Assembly (NCBI RefSeq): GCF_014899185.1
Contig: NZ_CP045201.1
Span: forward strand, 294,501 to 358,500
Source: Pseudooceanicola spongiae
Lineage (GTDB): Bacteria; Pseudomonadota; Alphaproteobacteria; Rhodobacterales; Rhodobacteraceae
Direction: 5' to 3'
DNA: 64,000 nucleotides
The notes beneath the pieces were generated by a model. The model worked only from the letters and a program-made list of their open reading frames with translations. It made no database searches and was not told the origin of the DNA. Numbering within the stretch: the stretch's first letter is position 1; every line of letters starts with the position of its first letter. A program made the position numbers and the translations under genes. This document shows, piece by piece, positions 1-8,414 of the stretch.

Positions 1-38
1 AGCGTCAGCCCGTCTTGCAGGACTGAAGGCAGTTTTCG

Positions 39-70
39 CGCCCCAGGCCTACGGCGCAGGCCTTGGGGCG
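39..70. terminator. Inverted repeat downstream of the hydrolase gene
   Basis: An 11-bp stem (positions 39-49 with 59-70, one bulge) lies just beyond the stop of the hydrolase gene on the minus strand. No clear T-tract follows on either strand, so terminator function is only plausible. Nothing else is recognisable in positions 1-89. Confidence 0.4.
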
Positions 71-89
71 TTGTCGTCCGTGTCACACC

Positions 90-1043
90 TCAGCCAGGTT
101 TCCTGGTCCCAAGTTGGGCATTGAAATGCGCCGCACAGGTTTCAAAACAGAAGGCACGCACCTGCGGACTTTCCATCATGACCTCGTGGCGCGCGCCCTC
201 AACCAGTTCTAGGTGTCCCTGTGGCCAGCGTACCATGCGGCTTCGGATGCTTTGCGGTGACACGATCGCCTCGTCCCCGCCCAGAAATGTCACGCAGGGG
301 GTGGCGGGCGACGGCATTCCATTCAGGCGGCGCATTTCCACCAGCGCCTCATGGAGCCATGTCATCGTTGGACCGCCGATGTTGAGGTCCGGATGGGCGC
401 GGGCCTGCGTTTGCATATAGTCGTACATCCCGGAATCGCTCGTCAGCTTGTTCGCGGCAAAAAGCTCATGCAGGACATAGGCGTCGGCATTTGTACCAGG
501 TGCGAGGGTTTCACCGCGCCCCAGATACTCGGACGCGCTGCTGAGCATCCACGCCACGGGTTTGATCAGAAGCGGCAGGTGCAGGCCCCACATAGGCGCT
601 GTAAACGCTGCGGCTTTTACAGGCAGCTTGCGGTGCAGGGCGCGCAGTCCGATCGCTCCACCCATCGAGTGCGCCAGCAGAAATAAAGGCCCCTCAATTC
701 CCAGTTTGGGTAGCGCGGCCAGCACGGTATCGACGTCTTTCTGGTAGTCGCTGAACTTTGCCACGTGGCCGAGGGCTGGATCACCTGCCACCCGGTCTGC
801 GAGACCTTGTCCCCGCCAGTCGATCGCGAGGGTACGATAGCCATGCGCCGCAAAATCGCGCGCCGCACGGCCGTATTTCTCGACATATTCCGTACGACCT
901 GGGAACAGCAGGACTGTCCCCTTGGCACCCTCAAGCGGCCAGTCGCCCAGGCGAATCCGGACGCCATCGGCGGTGGTCAGCCAAAATGCGCGCCCGCCCG
1001 CAGGGCCATCGTCGACATCGGAATAAAACGGCGCCTGATCCAT
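90..1043 (-). CDS. Alpha/beta hydrolase, lysophospholipase/monoacylglycerol lipase type (PldB-like)
   Basis: The 317-residue protein has the serine-hydrolase layout of the lysophospholipase/monoglyceride lipase family. There is an oxyanion region LLFPGRTEY near residues 45-53, a nucleophile elbow LLAHSMGG with Ser near 126, an acid in GGDEAIV near 260, and a His in GARHEVMME near 287. No signal peptide is seen, so it is probably cytoplasmic or loosely membrane-associated and acts on lysolipids or acylglycerols. It stands alone, followed on the same strand by nothing in the window. The substrate cannot be told from sequence. The family call is firm. Confidence 0.85.
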   Translation of the reverse strand: MDQAPFYSDVDDGPAGGRAFWLTTADGVRIRLGDWPLEGAKGTVLLFPGRTEYVEKYGRAARDFAAHGYRTLAIDWRGQGLADRVAGDPALGHVAKFSDYQKDVDTVLAALPKLGIEGPLFLLAHSMGGAIGLRALHRKLPVKAAAFTAPMWGLHLPLLIKPVAWMLSSASEYLGRGETLAPGTNADAYVLHELFAANKLTSDSGMYDYMQTQARAHPDLNIGGPTMTWLHEALVEMRRLNGMPSPATPCVTFLGGDEAIVSPQSIRSRMVRWPQGHLELVEGARHEVMMESPQVRAFCFETCAAHFNAQLGTRKPG

Positions 1044-1093
1044 CGAATGCTCCTGAAACCTGTGGAGGCCGGCCCCGGTCGTCTGTGGCGACG

Positions 1094-1390
1094 TCAGGAC
1101 AATGCAGACGCGAGTTGCATTGCCTTACCCATGTCGCCGTCAACGCTGAGTTTGCCGGTCATGAAGGCAGATGTAGGGTTAAGATCCCCTGAAAGTATGT
1201 CTTGAAAGGTGTCGGGGGCTGCGGTCAGGGTCACTTCTGCATCTTCGTCGGCTGTGGCTGCACGCGCGCCGTCACCGTCGACGATAATATCACCTTCGCC
1301 TTCGATGACAAATTTCGCTGTGCCATCAATGCCTTCGCCGCCCAGCTTTTCATTCAAAGCGGCCACGGCTGCTGTAATCACGTCGCTCAT
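1094..1390 (-). CDS. SCP2 sterol-transfer-like domain protein
   Basis: This 98-residue acidic protein consists of one SCP2-type lipid-binding domain. The pattern TAKFVIEGEGDIIVDGDG, then DAEVTLTAAPDTFQDILSGDLNPTSAFMTGKL, then VDGDMGKAMQL is the usual core of this family. In bacteria the domain binds hydrophobic ligands, but the cargo is generally unknown. It is transcribed away from the TPR gene at 1464, and the 73-bp gap holds both promoters. It lies 50 bp upstream of the hydrolase at 90-1043 on the same strand, so the two may be co-transcribed and both concern lipids; that link is inference. Confidence 0.85.
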   Translation of the reverse strand: MSDVITAAVAALNEKLGGEGIDGTAKFVIEGEGDIIVDGDGARAATADEDAEVTLTAAPDTFQDILSGDLNPTSAFMTGKLSVDGDMGKAMQLASALS

Positions 1391-1463
1391 TTTGCGCCTT
1401 CCATCAAATTTAAGTAATCTGGGCTAACAATCCCGGTGACTCACGATACACTCGAAATAAGTT

Positions 1464-2027
1464 ATGGGCGCCACAATGTCATATCGCAAACTTGCCATCG
1501 CGGCATTTGCCGCAGCGTCACTTTTGATGCTTCCGAGTCTGGGGGTAGCAGAGGAGTCTGTCGCGTCGCTGCTTGAAGAGCTTAAAGGCGCTGACGCGGT
1601 CGAAGGTCAGAAGATAGGGCGCGAGCTGGATCTGATATGGTCGCGCTCGGGATCCCCGACGATGGACCTCTTGTTGCGACGCGGCCGCGATGCAATGGAG
1701 GCCGGTGAACTGGAAGTCGCTGTGGGGCATCTTTCGGCACTCACGGATCATGCCCCTGATTTTGCTGAAGGCTGGCATCTGCGGGCAAAGGTGTTTTTCC
1801 GTGAGGAAGAATTCGGTCTGGCCCTCGCCGATCTGCAGCAGGCCGTTGCCCTGAACCCCTACAACTTTCAGGCGGTCTATGGCATGGCGCTCATCCTGGA
1901 ACAGACCGGACGTATACCCGCGGCTTTGCGGGGCTATCAGGCGGTCCTTAATGTCTTCCCTGAGCATGAAGAAGCCAAGGCCGGCCGTGATCGACTTGCA
2001 CGTCAGGTCGGAGAAAGCGATATCTAG
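1464..2027 (+). CDS. Exported tetratricopeptide-repeat protein
   Basis: The 187-residue protein begins with a hydrophobic leader (about residues 6-29, ending near GVAEES) typical of a Sec signal peptide, so it is likely periplasmic. Residues 70-180 form about three TPR units, with the characteristic W-LRAKVFFREEEFGLALADLQQAVALNP pattern followed by another unit. TPRs mediate protein-protein contacts; no enzymatic motif is visible. An alternative start is the Met at codon 5. It precedes the helicase gene by 66 bp (from the chosen start) and could share its transcript. The partner is unknown. Confidence 0.8.
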   Translation: MGATMSYRKLAIAAFAAASLLMLPSLGVAEESVASLLEELKGADAVEGQKIGRELDLIWSRSGSPTMDLLLRRGRDAMEAGELEVAVGHLSALTDHAPDFAEGWHLRAKVFFREEEFGLALADLQQAVALNPYNFQAVYGMALILEQTGRIPAALRGYQAVLNVFPEHEEAKAGRDRLARQVGESDI

Positions 2028-2093
2028 GCCTCACATCATGTGACGCACGTCGAAGGTGCACATCAATTCGTACATCCAGAAGAGGTGCAGGCG

Positions 2094-4961
2094 ATGTCTG
2101 GTCAGGGCAGGATAACGGCGGTCCTTGGGCCGACGAATACAGGCAAGACGCATTACGCCATTGAACGGATGCTTGGGTATCGCACGGGGGTGATCGGCCT
2201 GCCGTTGCGCCTTCTGGCGCGCGAGGTCTATGACCGTATCGTCGCGGCGCGCGGCCCCTCCGTTGTGGCATTGGTGACTGGCGAGGAGCGGATCGTGCCG
2301 CCGCGCACCCAGTACTGGGTCTGCACGGTCGAGGCGATGCCAGAGGGCATGGGCTGTGATTTCCTTGCCATCGACGAAATCCAGCTGTGCGCGGATCCCG
2401 AGCGTGGGCATGTCTTCACCGACCGCCTGCTGCGGGCGCGTGGTCTGCATGAGACTCTGTTTCTCGGAGCGGAGACCATGCGCAGCGCCATTGCCGATCT
2501 GGTGCCGACAGCGCAGTTCGTGCGGCGCGAACGGTTGTCCCAGCTGACCTATTCCGGTTCGCGCAAGATCAGCCGGATTCCGGCGCGCAGTGCGATTGTC
2601 GGGTTCTCGGTCGATAATATCTACGCCATGGCCGAGCTGGTGCGCCGCCAAAAGGGCGGTGCCGCAGTGGTCATGGGCGCGCTCAGCCCGCGTACCCGCA
2701 ATGCTCAGGTCGAGCTCTATCAGAATGGCGATGTCGACTATCTGGTGGCGACCGATGCCATCGGGATGGGCCTGAACCTGGATGTGAATCACGTCGCGTT
2801 CTCATCGGTGACCAAGTTCGATGGTCGCCGGATGCGCGAACTTGCGCCGAACGAGCTGGCCCAGATCGCCGGGCGGGCAGGGCGCGGCATGTCCGACGGC
2901 ACTTTTGGCGTGACGGGCGAGGCGGGACCGCTGCACCCCGAGGTTGTCGAGGCGATCATGGAGCATCGCTTTACTCCGATCCGCAAGCTGAACTGGCGCA
3001 ATCACGACCTGAAGTTCGGGGGAATCGATCCCCTGATTTACTCGCTTGAGATGGCACCGAAGGACGAGCGGCTGGTGCGCTCACGCGACGCAGATGACCT
3101 TATTGCGCTGAAAACCATCGCAGCTGAGGCCGAAGTGCGCGCCCGTGCCTCCGATACAGCCTCGGTTCGTCTGCTTTGGGATGTTTGCCGTATTCCCGAC
3201 TTCCGCGGGATCAGCCATAATGAGCACGCAGCGCTGTTGACGCAGATTTTTGGGTTCCTGCATGAAAAGGGCCGTGTTCCCGATGACTGGCTGGCCACGC
3301 AGGTGCACAGGATCGATCGGACCGAAGGCGATATCGATGCGCTCTCGAAAAGGCTCGCATTTATCCGCACATGGACCTATGTGGCACAACGCAATGGCTG
3401 GGTAAGTGATGAAAGTCATTGGCGTGACGAAACGCGCGCTGTAGAAGACCGCTTGTCGGATGCGCTACACGCACGTTTGACCCAAAGATTTGTGGACCGC
3501 CGTACAAGCGTATTGCTGCGGCGGCTCAAGCAGAAGGAGGCCCTCTTGGCCGAAGTGAGCGATACCGGCGAAGTGACCGTCGAAGGCGAATTCGTAGGAC
3601 GTCTTGAAGGCTTCCGTTTCCGTCAGGATAAGGATGCCTCTGGGCAGGAGGCCAAGACGTTGCGGCAGGCAAGCCTGCAGGCGCTGGTTCCGCATTTCAA
3701 CCTGAGGGCTGACCGTTTTTACAACGCGCCCGATACAGAGATCGACTATACCGAGCAGGGCGGCCTCATGTGGGGCGAGATGGCGATCGGTAAGCTGGTC
3801 GCTGGCCCCGAGCCGATGAAGCCGCAGATCGTGGCTTTCGTCGATGACGAGGCTGGGCCTGATGTGGCGCAGAAGGTGCAACGCCGTCTGCAGCACTTCA
3901 TCGATCGCAAGATCGCGGCGCTGTTCGAGCCTCTGATGAACCTGCAGCGCGACGAGGCCCTGTCGGGTCTGGCGCGTGGCTTTGCATTCCGTCTGGTTGA
4001 AGCGCTCGGCATTTTGCCGCGCGGTGATGTCTCGGATGAGGTGAAGTCTCTGGATCAGGACGCCCGTGGCGCTTTGCGCAAACATGGTGTCCGCTTCGGT
4101 CAGTACACGGTCTTCATGCCGTTGCTGTTGAAGCCTGCGCCGACGCGTTTGCGTCTGGTGCTCTGGTCGCTTGCGGGCAATCTGGATGAATTCCCGGAAG
4201 CACCGCCCCCCGGTCTGGTGACGGTTCCCGCGCTCAAGCACATGCCTCAGGGCTATTATGCCATGGCCGGCTATCGTGCAGCGGGCGAGCGGGCGATCCG
4301 CATTGATATGCTGGAGCGTCTGGCGGACATGCTGCGCGGCGAAGACAGCCGCGGCGGTTTCGAGGCCAAGGCTGATATGCTGTCGATAACCGGCATGACG
4401 CTGGAGCAGTTCTCGGACCTTATGACAGGTCTCGGCTACAAGGCCGAAAAAGGCGAACGGGCCAAGGTCAAGGCTGAGCCGGTTGCCGAAACGCCTGTTG
4501 AGGCCGTTGCTGATGTGCCAGACGTGGCCGCTGAAGACGACGCTGCCGTGACCCCGGAAACGGAAGAAACTGCTCCGTCAGAGGCTGTTGCAGATGCCGC
4601 GGAAGACACTGCAGAGGTCTCCGGCGACGCTGAAACACCCGCTGAGCCGGTGACTGGCGAAGCTGAGGTCGAGAAGGAAGAGTTCTTTACCTTCACCTGG
4701 GCCGGACGCGCGGCACGCCAGAATGCCCGTGCCAAAGACGGTGAAAAGCGCGAGGGTCAGAAGCCACGCACTCAGAACCCTCGTGGTGAACGCCCCAAAG
4801 GCAACGCGGGTAAACCGCGCGGCAAGCCGGGGCAGGGTGGCAAGCCGCCTCGCGACAACAAGGCCAAGACTTTCGAGGCGACTCCGCCGAAGAAGAACGA
4901 TCGTATTGATCCCGATAACCCCTTCGCAGCCGCGCTGATGGGGCTGAAAACCAAGAAGTGA
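2094..4961 (+). CDS. SUV3/Mgs-type DEAD-like RNA helicase with charged C-terminal tail
   Basis: This is an ATP-dependent superfamily 2 helicase of the alphaproteobacterial Suv3-like family. Walker A is GPTNTGKT (about residue 12 from the chosen start), Walker B is DEIQ, and the C-terminal helicase domain has the QIAGRAGRG motif VI. The last 150 residues are an acidic Ala/Glu/Val stretch followed by a basic Lys/Arg/Gly/Pro tail, probably disordered and RNA-binding. ATG 2094 is chosen because an AGAGGTG ribosome site lies just before it; an in-frame GTG at 2040 would add 18 residues. It is followed 3 bp later by an S4-domain gene, which supports an RNA-related role. Its substrate is not known from sequence. 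Confidence 0.85.
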   Translation: MSGQGRITAVLGPTNTGKTHYAIERMLGYRTGVIGLPLRLLAREVYDRIVAARGPSVVALVTGEERIVPPRTQYWVCTVEAMPEGMGCDFLAIDEIQLCADPERGHVFTDRLLRARGLHETLFLGAETMRSAIADLVPTAQFVRRERLSQLTYSGSRKISRIPARSAIVGFSVDNIYAMAELVRRQKGGAAVVMGALSPRTRNAQVELYQNGDVDYLVATDAIGMGLNLDVNHVAFSSVTKFDGRRMRELAPNELAQIAGRAGRGMSDGTFGVTGEAGPLHPEVVEAIMEHRFTPIRKLNWRNHDLKFGGIDPLIYSLEMAPKDERLVRSRDADDLIALKTIAAEAEVRARASDTASVRLLWDVCRIPDFRGISHNEHAALLTQIFGFLHEKGRVPDDWLATQVHRIDRTEGDIDALSKRLAFIRTWTYVAQRNGWVSDESHWRDETRAVEDRLSDALHARLTQRFVDRRTSVLLRRLKQKEALLAEVSDTGEVTVEGEFVGRLEGFRFRQDKDASGQEAKTLRQASLQALVPHFNLRADRFYNAPDTEIDYTEQGGLMWGEMAIGKLVAGPEPMKPQIVAFVDDEAGPDVAQKVQRRLQHFIDRKIAALFEPLMNLQRDEALSGLARGFAFRLVEALGILPRGDVSDEVKSLDQDARGALRKHGVRFGQYTVFMPLLLKPAPTRLRLVLWSLAGNLDEFPEAPPPGLVTVPALKHMPQGYYAMAGYRAAGERAIRIDMLERLADMLRGEDSRGGFEAKADMLSITGMTLEQFSDLMTGLGYKAEKGERAKVKAEPVAETPVEAVADVPDVAAEDDAAVTPETEETAPSEAVADAAEDTAEVSGDAETPAEPVTGEAEVEKEEFFTFTWAGRAARQNARAKDGEKREGQKPRTQNPRGERPKGNAGKPRGKPGQGGKPPRDNKAKTFEATPPKKNDRIDPDNPFAAALMGLKTKK

Positions 4962-4964
4962 TCC

Positions 4965-5351
4965 TTGGTTGAGGCCGCACAGCCACGATTGCGCGTGGAT
5001 AAATGGCTCTGGCAGGCACGGTTCTTCAAAAGCCGTAGCCTGTCAGCGGCTTGTGTCTCGGGTGGGCACATGCGGATCAATGGCAATCATGTGACAAAAC
5101 CGGCGGCCAACGTCGGCGTCGGTGATGTGCTGACCTTCACGCAAGCGGACCGGGTGCGGGTGATCAAGATCGCCGCCCTCGGTATCCGCCGGGGCCCGGC
5201 AACTGAGGCGCAGACCCTTTACGAGGATCTGACGCCGAAAGATGATACTGAGAAACACGTTCCGCCAATTGCCCGTATCGAGGGCAATTCTCGTCCGACC
5301 AAGCGTGACCGAAGGAAACTCGATCTTGATCGCCGAGGGGCGCTTGAATGA
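4965..5351 (+). CDS. hslR: RNA-binding S4 domain protein, Hsp15-like
   Basis: The 128-residue protein opens with a full S4 RNA-binding domain: RLRVDKWLWQARFFKSRS, then SGGHMRINGNHV and VGVGDVLTF. This matches heat-shock protein 15, which binds stalled 50S subunits carrying peptidyl-tRNA. The C-terminal 50 residues are basic and variable, as is usual. The TTG start lies 3 bp after the helicase stop, so translational coupling in an operon with the helicase is likely. The S4 call is strong; equivalence to E. coli Hsp15 function is inferred from family membership. Confidence 0.85.
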   Translation: MVEAAQPRLRVDKWLWQARFFKSRSLSAACVSGGHMRINGNHVTKPAANVGVGDVLTFTQADRVRVIKIAALGIRRGPATEAQTLYEDLTPKDDTEKHVPPIARIEGNSRPTKRDRRKLDLDRRGALE

Positions 5352-5401
5352 TCCCGTTCTCTGGTCTAGCTAAGCCCCTGTTCGATCTTCGAGAGTAAGC
5401 C

Positions 5402-5740
5402 ATGACCTACGTCGTCACCGAAAACTGTATCGCCTGCAAATTCACCGACTGCGTTGAAGTCTGTCCGGTGGATTGTTTCTACGAGGGCGAGAATACGCTG
5501 GTGATTCACCCCGACGAGTGCATCGATTGCGGTGTTTGCGAGCCCGAATGCCCGGCTGATGCCATCCGACCGGACACCGAACCGGATATGGAGAAGTGGG
5601 TCGAGTTCAACCGCAAGTACTCTGAACTCTGGCCTGTTATCATTACCAAAAAAGACCCAATGCCAGATGCTGAAGAGCGGGATGGCGAATCTGGGAAGAT
5701 GGAGAAATACTTCTCCGAAGCGCCTGGCGAAGGCGGCTGA
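5402..5740 (+). CDS. fdxA: 7Fe ferredoxin FdxA ([3Fe-4S][4Fe-4S])
   Basis: This 112-residue FdxA-type ferredoxin has the N-terminal cysteine pattern [17 protein letters not shown] (Cys9, 12, 17, 21) and the second cluster motif [13 protein letters not shown] (Cys40, 43, 46, 50). The arrangement binds one [3Fe-4S] and one [4Fe-4S] cluster. The C-terminal extension with [16 protein letters not shown] is typical of the Azotobacter FdI-like group. It acts as a cytoplasmic electron carrier. It lies 50 bp after hslR and before carD, a gene order often seen in Rhodobacteraceae. Confidence 0.95.
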   Translation: MTYVVTENCIACKFTDCVEVCPVDCFYEGENTLVIHPDECIDCGVCEPECPADAIRPDTEPDMEKWVEFNRKYSELWPVIITKKDPMPDAEERDGESGKMEKYFSEAPGEGG

Positions 5741-5959
5741 ACGTCCCATTTTGGGCTGCGCTAAGCACACCCTTTAAATCAGGGTGATTCTGTGGTATGT
5801 CTTGTCGTTACATATGACAATGACCACCCTTTTCTGGTCCGTGGGCGCTACTGACCGCCGGGCTGCTATCTGAAGAGAAGCTATCGCGTTTGGTGTCGCT
5901 GGTCGGCGCCGGACGTTTTCGTGCCCTCTGACGGAATGGGTGAGTGAGGAAGAACCTGT

Positions 5960-6469
5960 ATGACCAAGACTAAAAAAGCTGAGTTCCGCCCCAACGAATA
6001 CGTCGTCTACCCTGCGCATGGCGTAGGGCAGATCGTCTCGATCGAGAGCCAGGAAATCGCGGGCATTCCCCTCGAATTGTTCGTGATCTCTTTCGAGAAG
6101 GACAAGATGACGCTGCGCGTTCCGACGCACAAAGCGACTGAAATCGGCATGCGCTCGCTCTCGAGTCCAGATGTCGTTTCGCGCGCCATGTCGACCCTGA
6201 AAGGCAAGGCCAAGGTCAAGCGGGCCATGTGGTCGCGTCGTGCGCAGGAATATGAACAGAAAATCAACTCTGGCGATCTGATCGCAATTGCTGAGGTCGT
6301 GCGCGACCTGCACCGCAGCGATGACCAGCGCGAACAGAGCTACTCTGAGCGTCAGCTCTATGAAGCTGCTCTTGAGCGTCTGACCCGTGAAGTCGCGGCC
6401 GTCGCCGGTGGCGATGAAGTTGCAGCGGCAAAGCAGGTCGACGAAGTCCTCGTAGGCCGCGCTGCCTGA
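5960..6469 (+). CDS. carD: CarD-family transcriptional regulator
   Basis: The 169-residue protein has the CarD/CdnL N-terminal RNA polymerase-interacting domain (FRPNEYVVYPAHGVGQI, about residues 9-26, similar to the Mfd RID) followed by a helical DNA-interacting domain (SRRAQEYEQKINSGDLIAIAEVVRDL). CarD proteins bind the RNAP beta subunit and stabilise open complexes, especially at rRNA promoters. A GAGGAAG ribosome site precedes ATG 5960. It is probably monocistronic: 219 bp separate it from fdxA and a clear terminator follows. Confidence 0.95.
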   Translation: MTKTKKAEFRPNEYVVYPAHGVGQIVSIESQEIAGIPLELFVISFEKDKMTLRVPTHKATEIGMRSLSSPDVVSRAMSTLKGKAKVKRAMWSRRAQEYEQKINSGDLIAIAEVVRDLHRSDDQREQSYSERQLYEAALERLTREVAAVAGGDEVAAAKQVDEVLVGRAA

Positions 6470-6491
6470 CAGTAAACTTTAGCGAGATTAC

Positions 6492-6521
6492 AGGGCCGTG
6501 GTGAAAGCTGCGGCCCTTTTT
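6492..6521 (+). terminator. Rho-independent terminator after carD
   Basis: A stem AGGGCCG (6492-6498) pairs with CGGCCCT (6511-6517), followed by a T-tract. It sits 20 bp after the carD stop and immediately before the convergent cobS stop, so it ends carD transcription. Confidence 0.85.
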
Positions 6522-6525
6522 CGTT

Positions 6526-7263
6526 TCAGGGCGTTAACGCGAAAAGGATACCGATCTCAGCGATTTGCTGAGTGGCTCCCAGAATATCGCCGGTCTGGCC
6601 GCCAAGTTTAGCCGTCGCGATCCAAGCAATGATCAAGGTGGCTACAGCGGTGATCAGGATTGCGCCAATGGCGCTCCAGCCTAAGCACAGGCAAGCGAAA
6701 ACCACACCGATCAAAGCTGCGAGCCCGGCACTGTGTGCGGTGGCCTTACCTACAGCGCGCGACAAGCCGTTGGCCCTGGCATGGGGCATGAACGCCATCA
6801 TCATAGGCATCGTTGCGCGGGACAGGGCCGCAACTCCGACGACGGCCAGCCAGCTGCCCTCGACAGAAAACAGCGCTGACAGGCCGATCCAGCGCGCCAG
6901 CAGGCTCAGTACCAAGGCGATGACGCCATATGCACCGGTGCGGCTATCCTTCATGATCTCAAGGCGGCGCTCACGCTGATGACTGCCCCAAAGTCCGTCG
7001 GCGGTGTCGGCAAGACCATCCTCATGCAATGCGCCGGTCAGCAGGACGCTGGCCGTCAGCGCGATCAGAGCCGCGCCGCTTGCCGCCAATCCAAGGCCGA
7101 GCGCAATAAGACCCGCAACAGCGGCCAAGATGCCCAACACAGCCCCAGCAACGGGGTATGCCCATGCCGCCTCGGCACCGCGGCCATTATGTGAGGGCAG
7201 GGGTAGCCTGCTGAGCAGGCCGAGGGCGGACAGCAGGTCTTGCCAGGCGCGGGACGGTGTCAT
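6526..7263 (-). CDS. cobS: Adenosylcobinamide-GDP ribazoletransferase (cobalamin synthase)
   Basis: The 245-residue polytopic membrane enzyme joins adenosylcobinamide-GDP and alpha-ribazole (phosphate) in the last step of the nucleotide-loop pathway. Diagnostic CobS motifs are present: [17 protein letters not shown] near residue 78, [10 protein letters not shown] near 104, and [12 protein letters not shown] near the C-terminus, with about six hydrophobic helices. ATG 7263 is chosen because the preceding in-frame extension has no family similarity and would overlap cobT. It is divergent from cobT with a 67-bp gap in which I see no cobalamin riboswitch. Confidence 0.93.
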   Translation of the reverse strand: MTPSRAWQDLLSALGLLSRLPLPSHNGRGAEAAWAYPVAGAVLGILAAVAGLIALGLGLAASGAALIALTASVLLTGALHEDGLADTADGLWGSHQRERRLEIMKDSRTGAYGVIALVLSLLARWIGLSALFSVEGSWLAVVGVAALSRATMPMMMAFMPHARANGLSRAVGKATAHSAGLAALIGVVFACLCLGWSAIGAILITAVATLIIAWIATAKLGGQTGDILGATQQIAEIGILFALTP

Positions 7264-7330
7264 GTTTGTGGTTGCTCCAACTCTCAAGCGCGTTAGACAC
7301 GGGGGACCGAGGAAATGCAACGGAGGCAAA

Positions 7331-8341
7331 ATGACAGCCGCACTGACCTCTCTTAGCGACTTTCGCGCGGCACTGACTGCCGCGCCGGGCCCGGATACGA
7401 CTGCAACGGCGGGTGCGGCAGAACGCAATGGGGTGCTGACCAAACCGCCGGGGGCCTTGGGACGTCTTGAGGATCTGGCGATCTGGTATGCGGGGTGGCG
7501 CGGCTCTGCCCGTCCCGAAATCTCGTCGCCACAGGTCATTATTTTCGCAGGGAATCACGGTGTCACTGCGCGTGGTGTATCGTCCTTCCCGCCGGAAGTG
7601 ACGGCGCAGATGGTCATGAATTTCCAGCATGGCGGCGCGGCCATCAACCAGTTGTCGCGTGCTGCGGGTGCGCAGATGGACGTGTACGCCATCGAGCTGG
7701 ACCGCCCGACGCGGGACTTTTGCGAAGCTCCGGCAATGGACGAAGCAGATCTACTGGCCGCGCTGAATGTCGGTTGGACGTCGGTAAATGAACAGTGCGA
7801 TCTGCTGGTCACCGGTGAAATGGGCATCGGCAACACGACCTCGGCGGCGGCCATTGCTCTGGCGCTCTTCGGAGGTCAGGCACAGGACTGGACCGGTCGG
7901 GGCACGGGGCTTGATGACGCCGGTGTCGCCCTGAAGGCGCAAGTCGTCGCGCAGGCTGTCGCTTTGCATCACCCCAAGACCGGGCTTGATACTCTGCGGA
8001 CGCTCGGCGGACGCGAGATCGCCGCGATGGCGGGCGCGATCGCTCGGGCACGGGTGCTGAGCATTCCGGTTATCCTTGATGGCTTCATCTGTTGTGCCGC
8101 TGCTGCGTGTCTGCTGGCCGAAAGTGGCGCTGCGCTCGATCACGCAATAGCGGGCCATGCCAGCGCTGAAGCGGCTCATCCTGCGCTGCTGTCGCGCCTG
8201 GGCAAGGCCCCCCTGCTTCAGCTTGGCCTGCGCCTTGGCGAAGGGTCGGGCGCGGCGCTGGCGATCAACATCCTCAAAGGTGCAGTCGCCTGTCATTCAG
8301 GTATGTCGACGTTTGCTGAAGCTGGCGTTTCAGGGAGCTGA
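7331..8341 (+). CDS. cobT: Nicotinate-nucleotide--dimethylbenzimidazole phosphoribosyltransferase
   Basis: The 336-residue CobT makes alpha-ribazole phosphate from dimethylbenzimidazole and nicotinate mononucleotide. Visible family motifs are [13 protein letters not shown] near residue 38, [16 protein letters not shown] near 80, GEMGIGNTT near 165, and the C-terminal [12 protein letters not shown] with the catalytic Glu near 305. ATG 7331 gives the normal family length; longer in-frame starts run into the cobS promoter. With divergent cobS it forms the lower-ligand assembly pair; other cob genes are not in the window. Confidence 0.95.
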   Translation: MTAALTSLSDFRAALTAAPGPDTTATAGAAERNGVLTKPPGALGRLEDLAIWYAGWRGSARPEISSPQVIIFAGNHGVTARGVSSFPPEVTAQMVMNFQHGGAAINQLSRAAGAQMDVYAIELDRPTRDFCEAPAMDEADLLAALNVGWTSVNEQCDLLVTGEMGIGNTTSAAAIALALFGGQAQDWTGRGTGLDDAGVALKAQVVAQAVALHHPKTGLDTLRTLGGREIAAMAGAIARARVLSIPVILDGFICCAAAACLLAESGAALDHAIAGHASAEAAHPALLSRLGKAPLLQLGLRLGEGSGAALAINILKGAVACHSGMSTFAEAGVSGS

Positions 8342-8364
8342 CACAGGTCTGCTCACTCTGAAAA

Positions 8365-8400
8365 GATTAAAGGCGCCCTGATGAAAGGGCGCCTTTAATC
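8365..8400. terminator. Perfect bidirectional terminator between cobT and the Kef antiporter gene
   Basis: A perfect 15-bp inverted repeat (8365-8379 with 8386-8400, loop of 6) carries A-rich and T-rich ends on both sides. It lies between two convergent genes and can terminate transcription from both directions. Confidence 0.9.
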
Positions 8401-8414
8401 TTCTGCACACTCTT

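Noticed and set aside
2031..2792. Minus-strand frame antisense to the helicase
   Set aside because: The helicase motifs on the plus strand are unambiguous and the antisense product has no recognisable features.
7264..7330. Cobalamin riboswitch between cobS and cobT
   Set aside because: The gap is only 67 bp and has no B12-box text.
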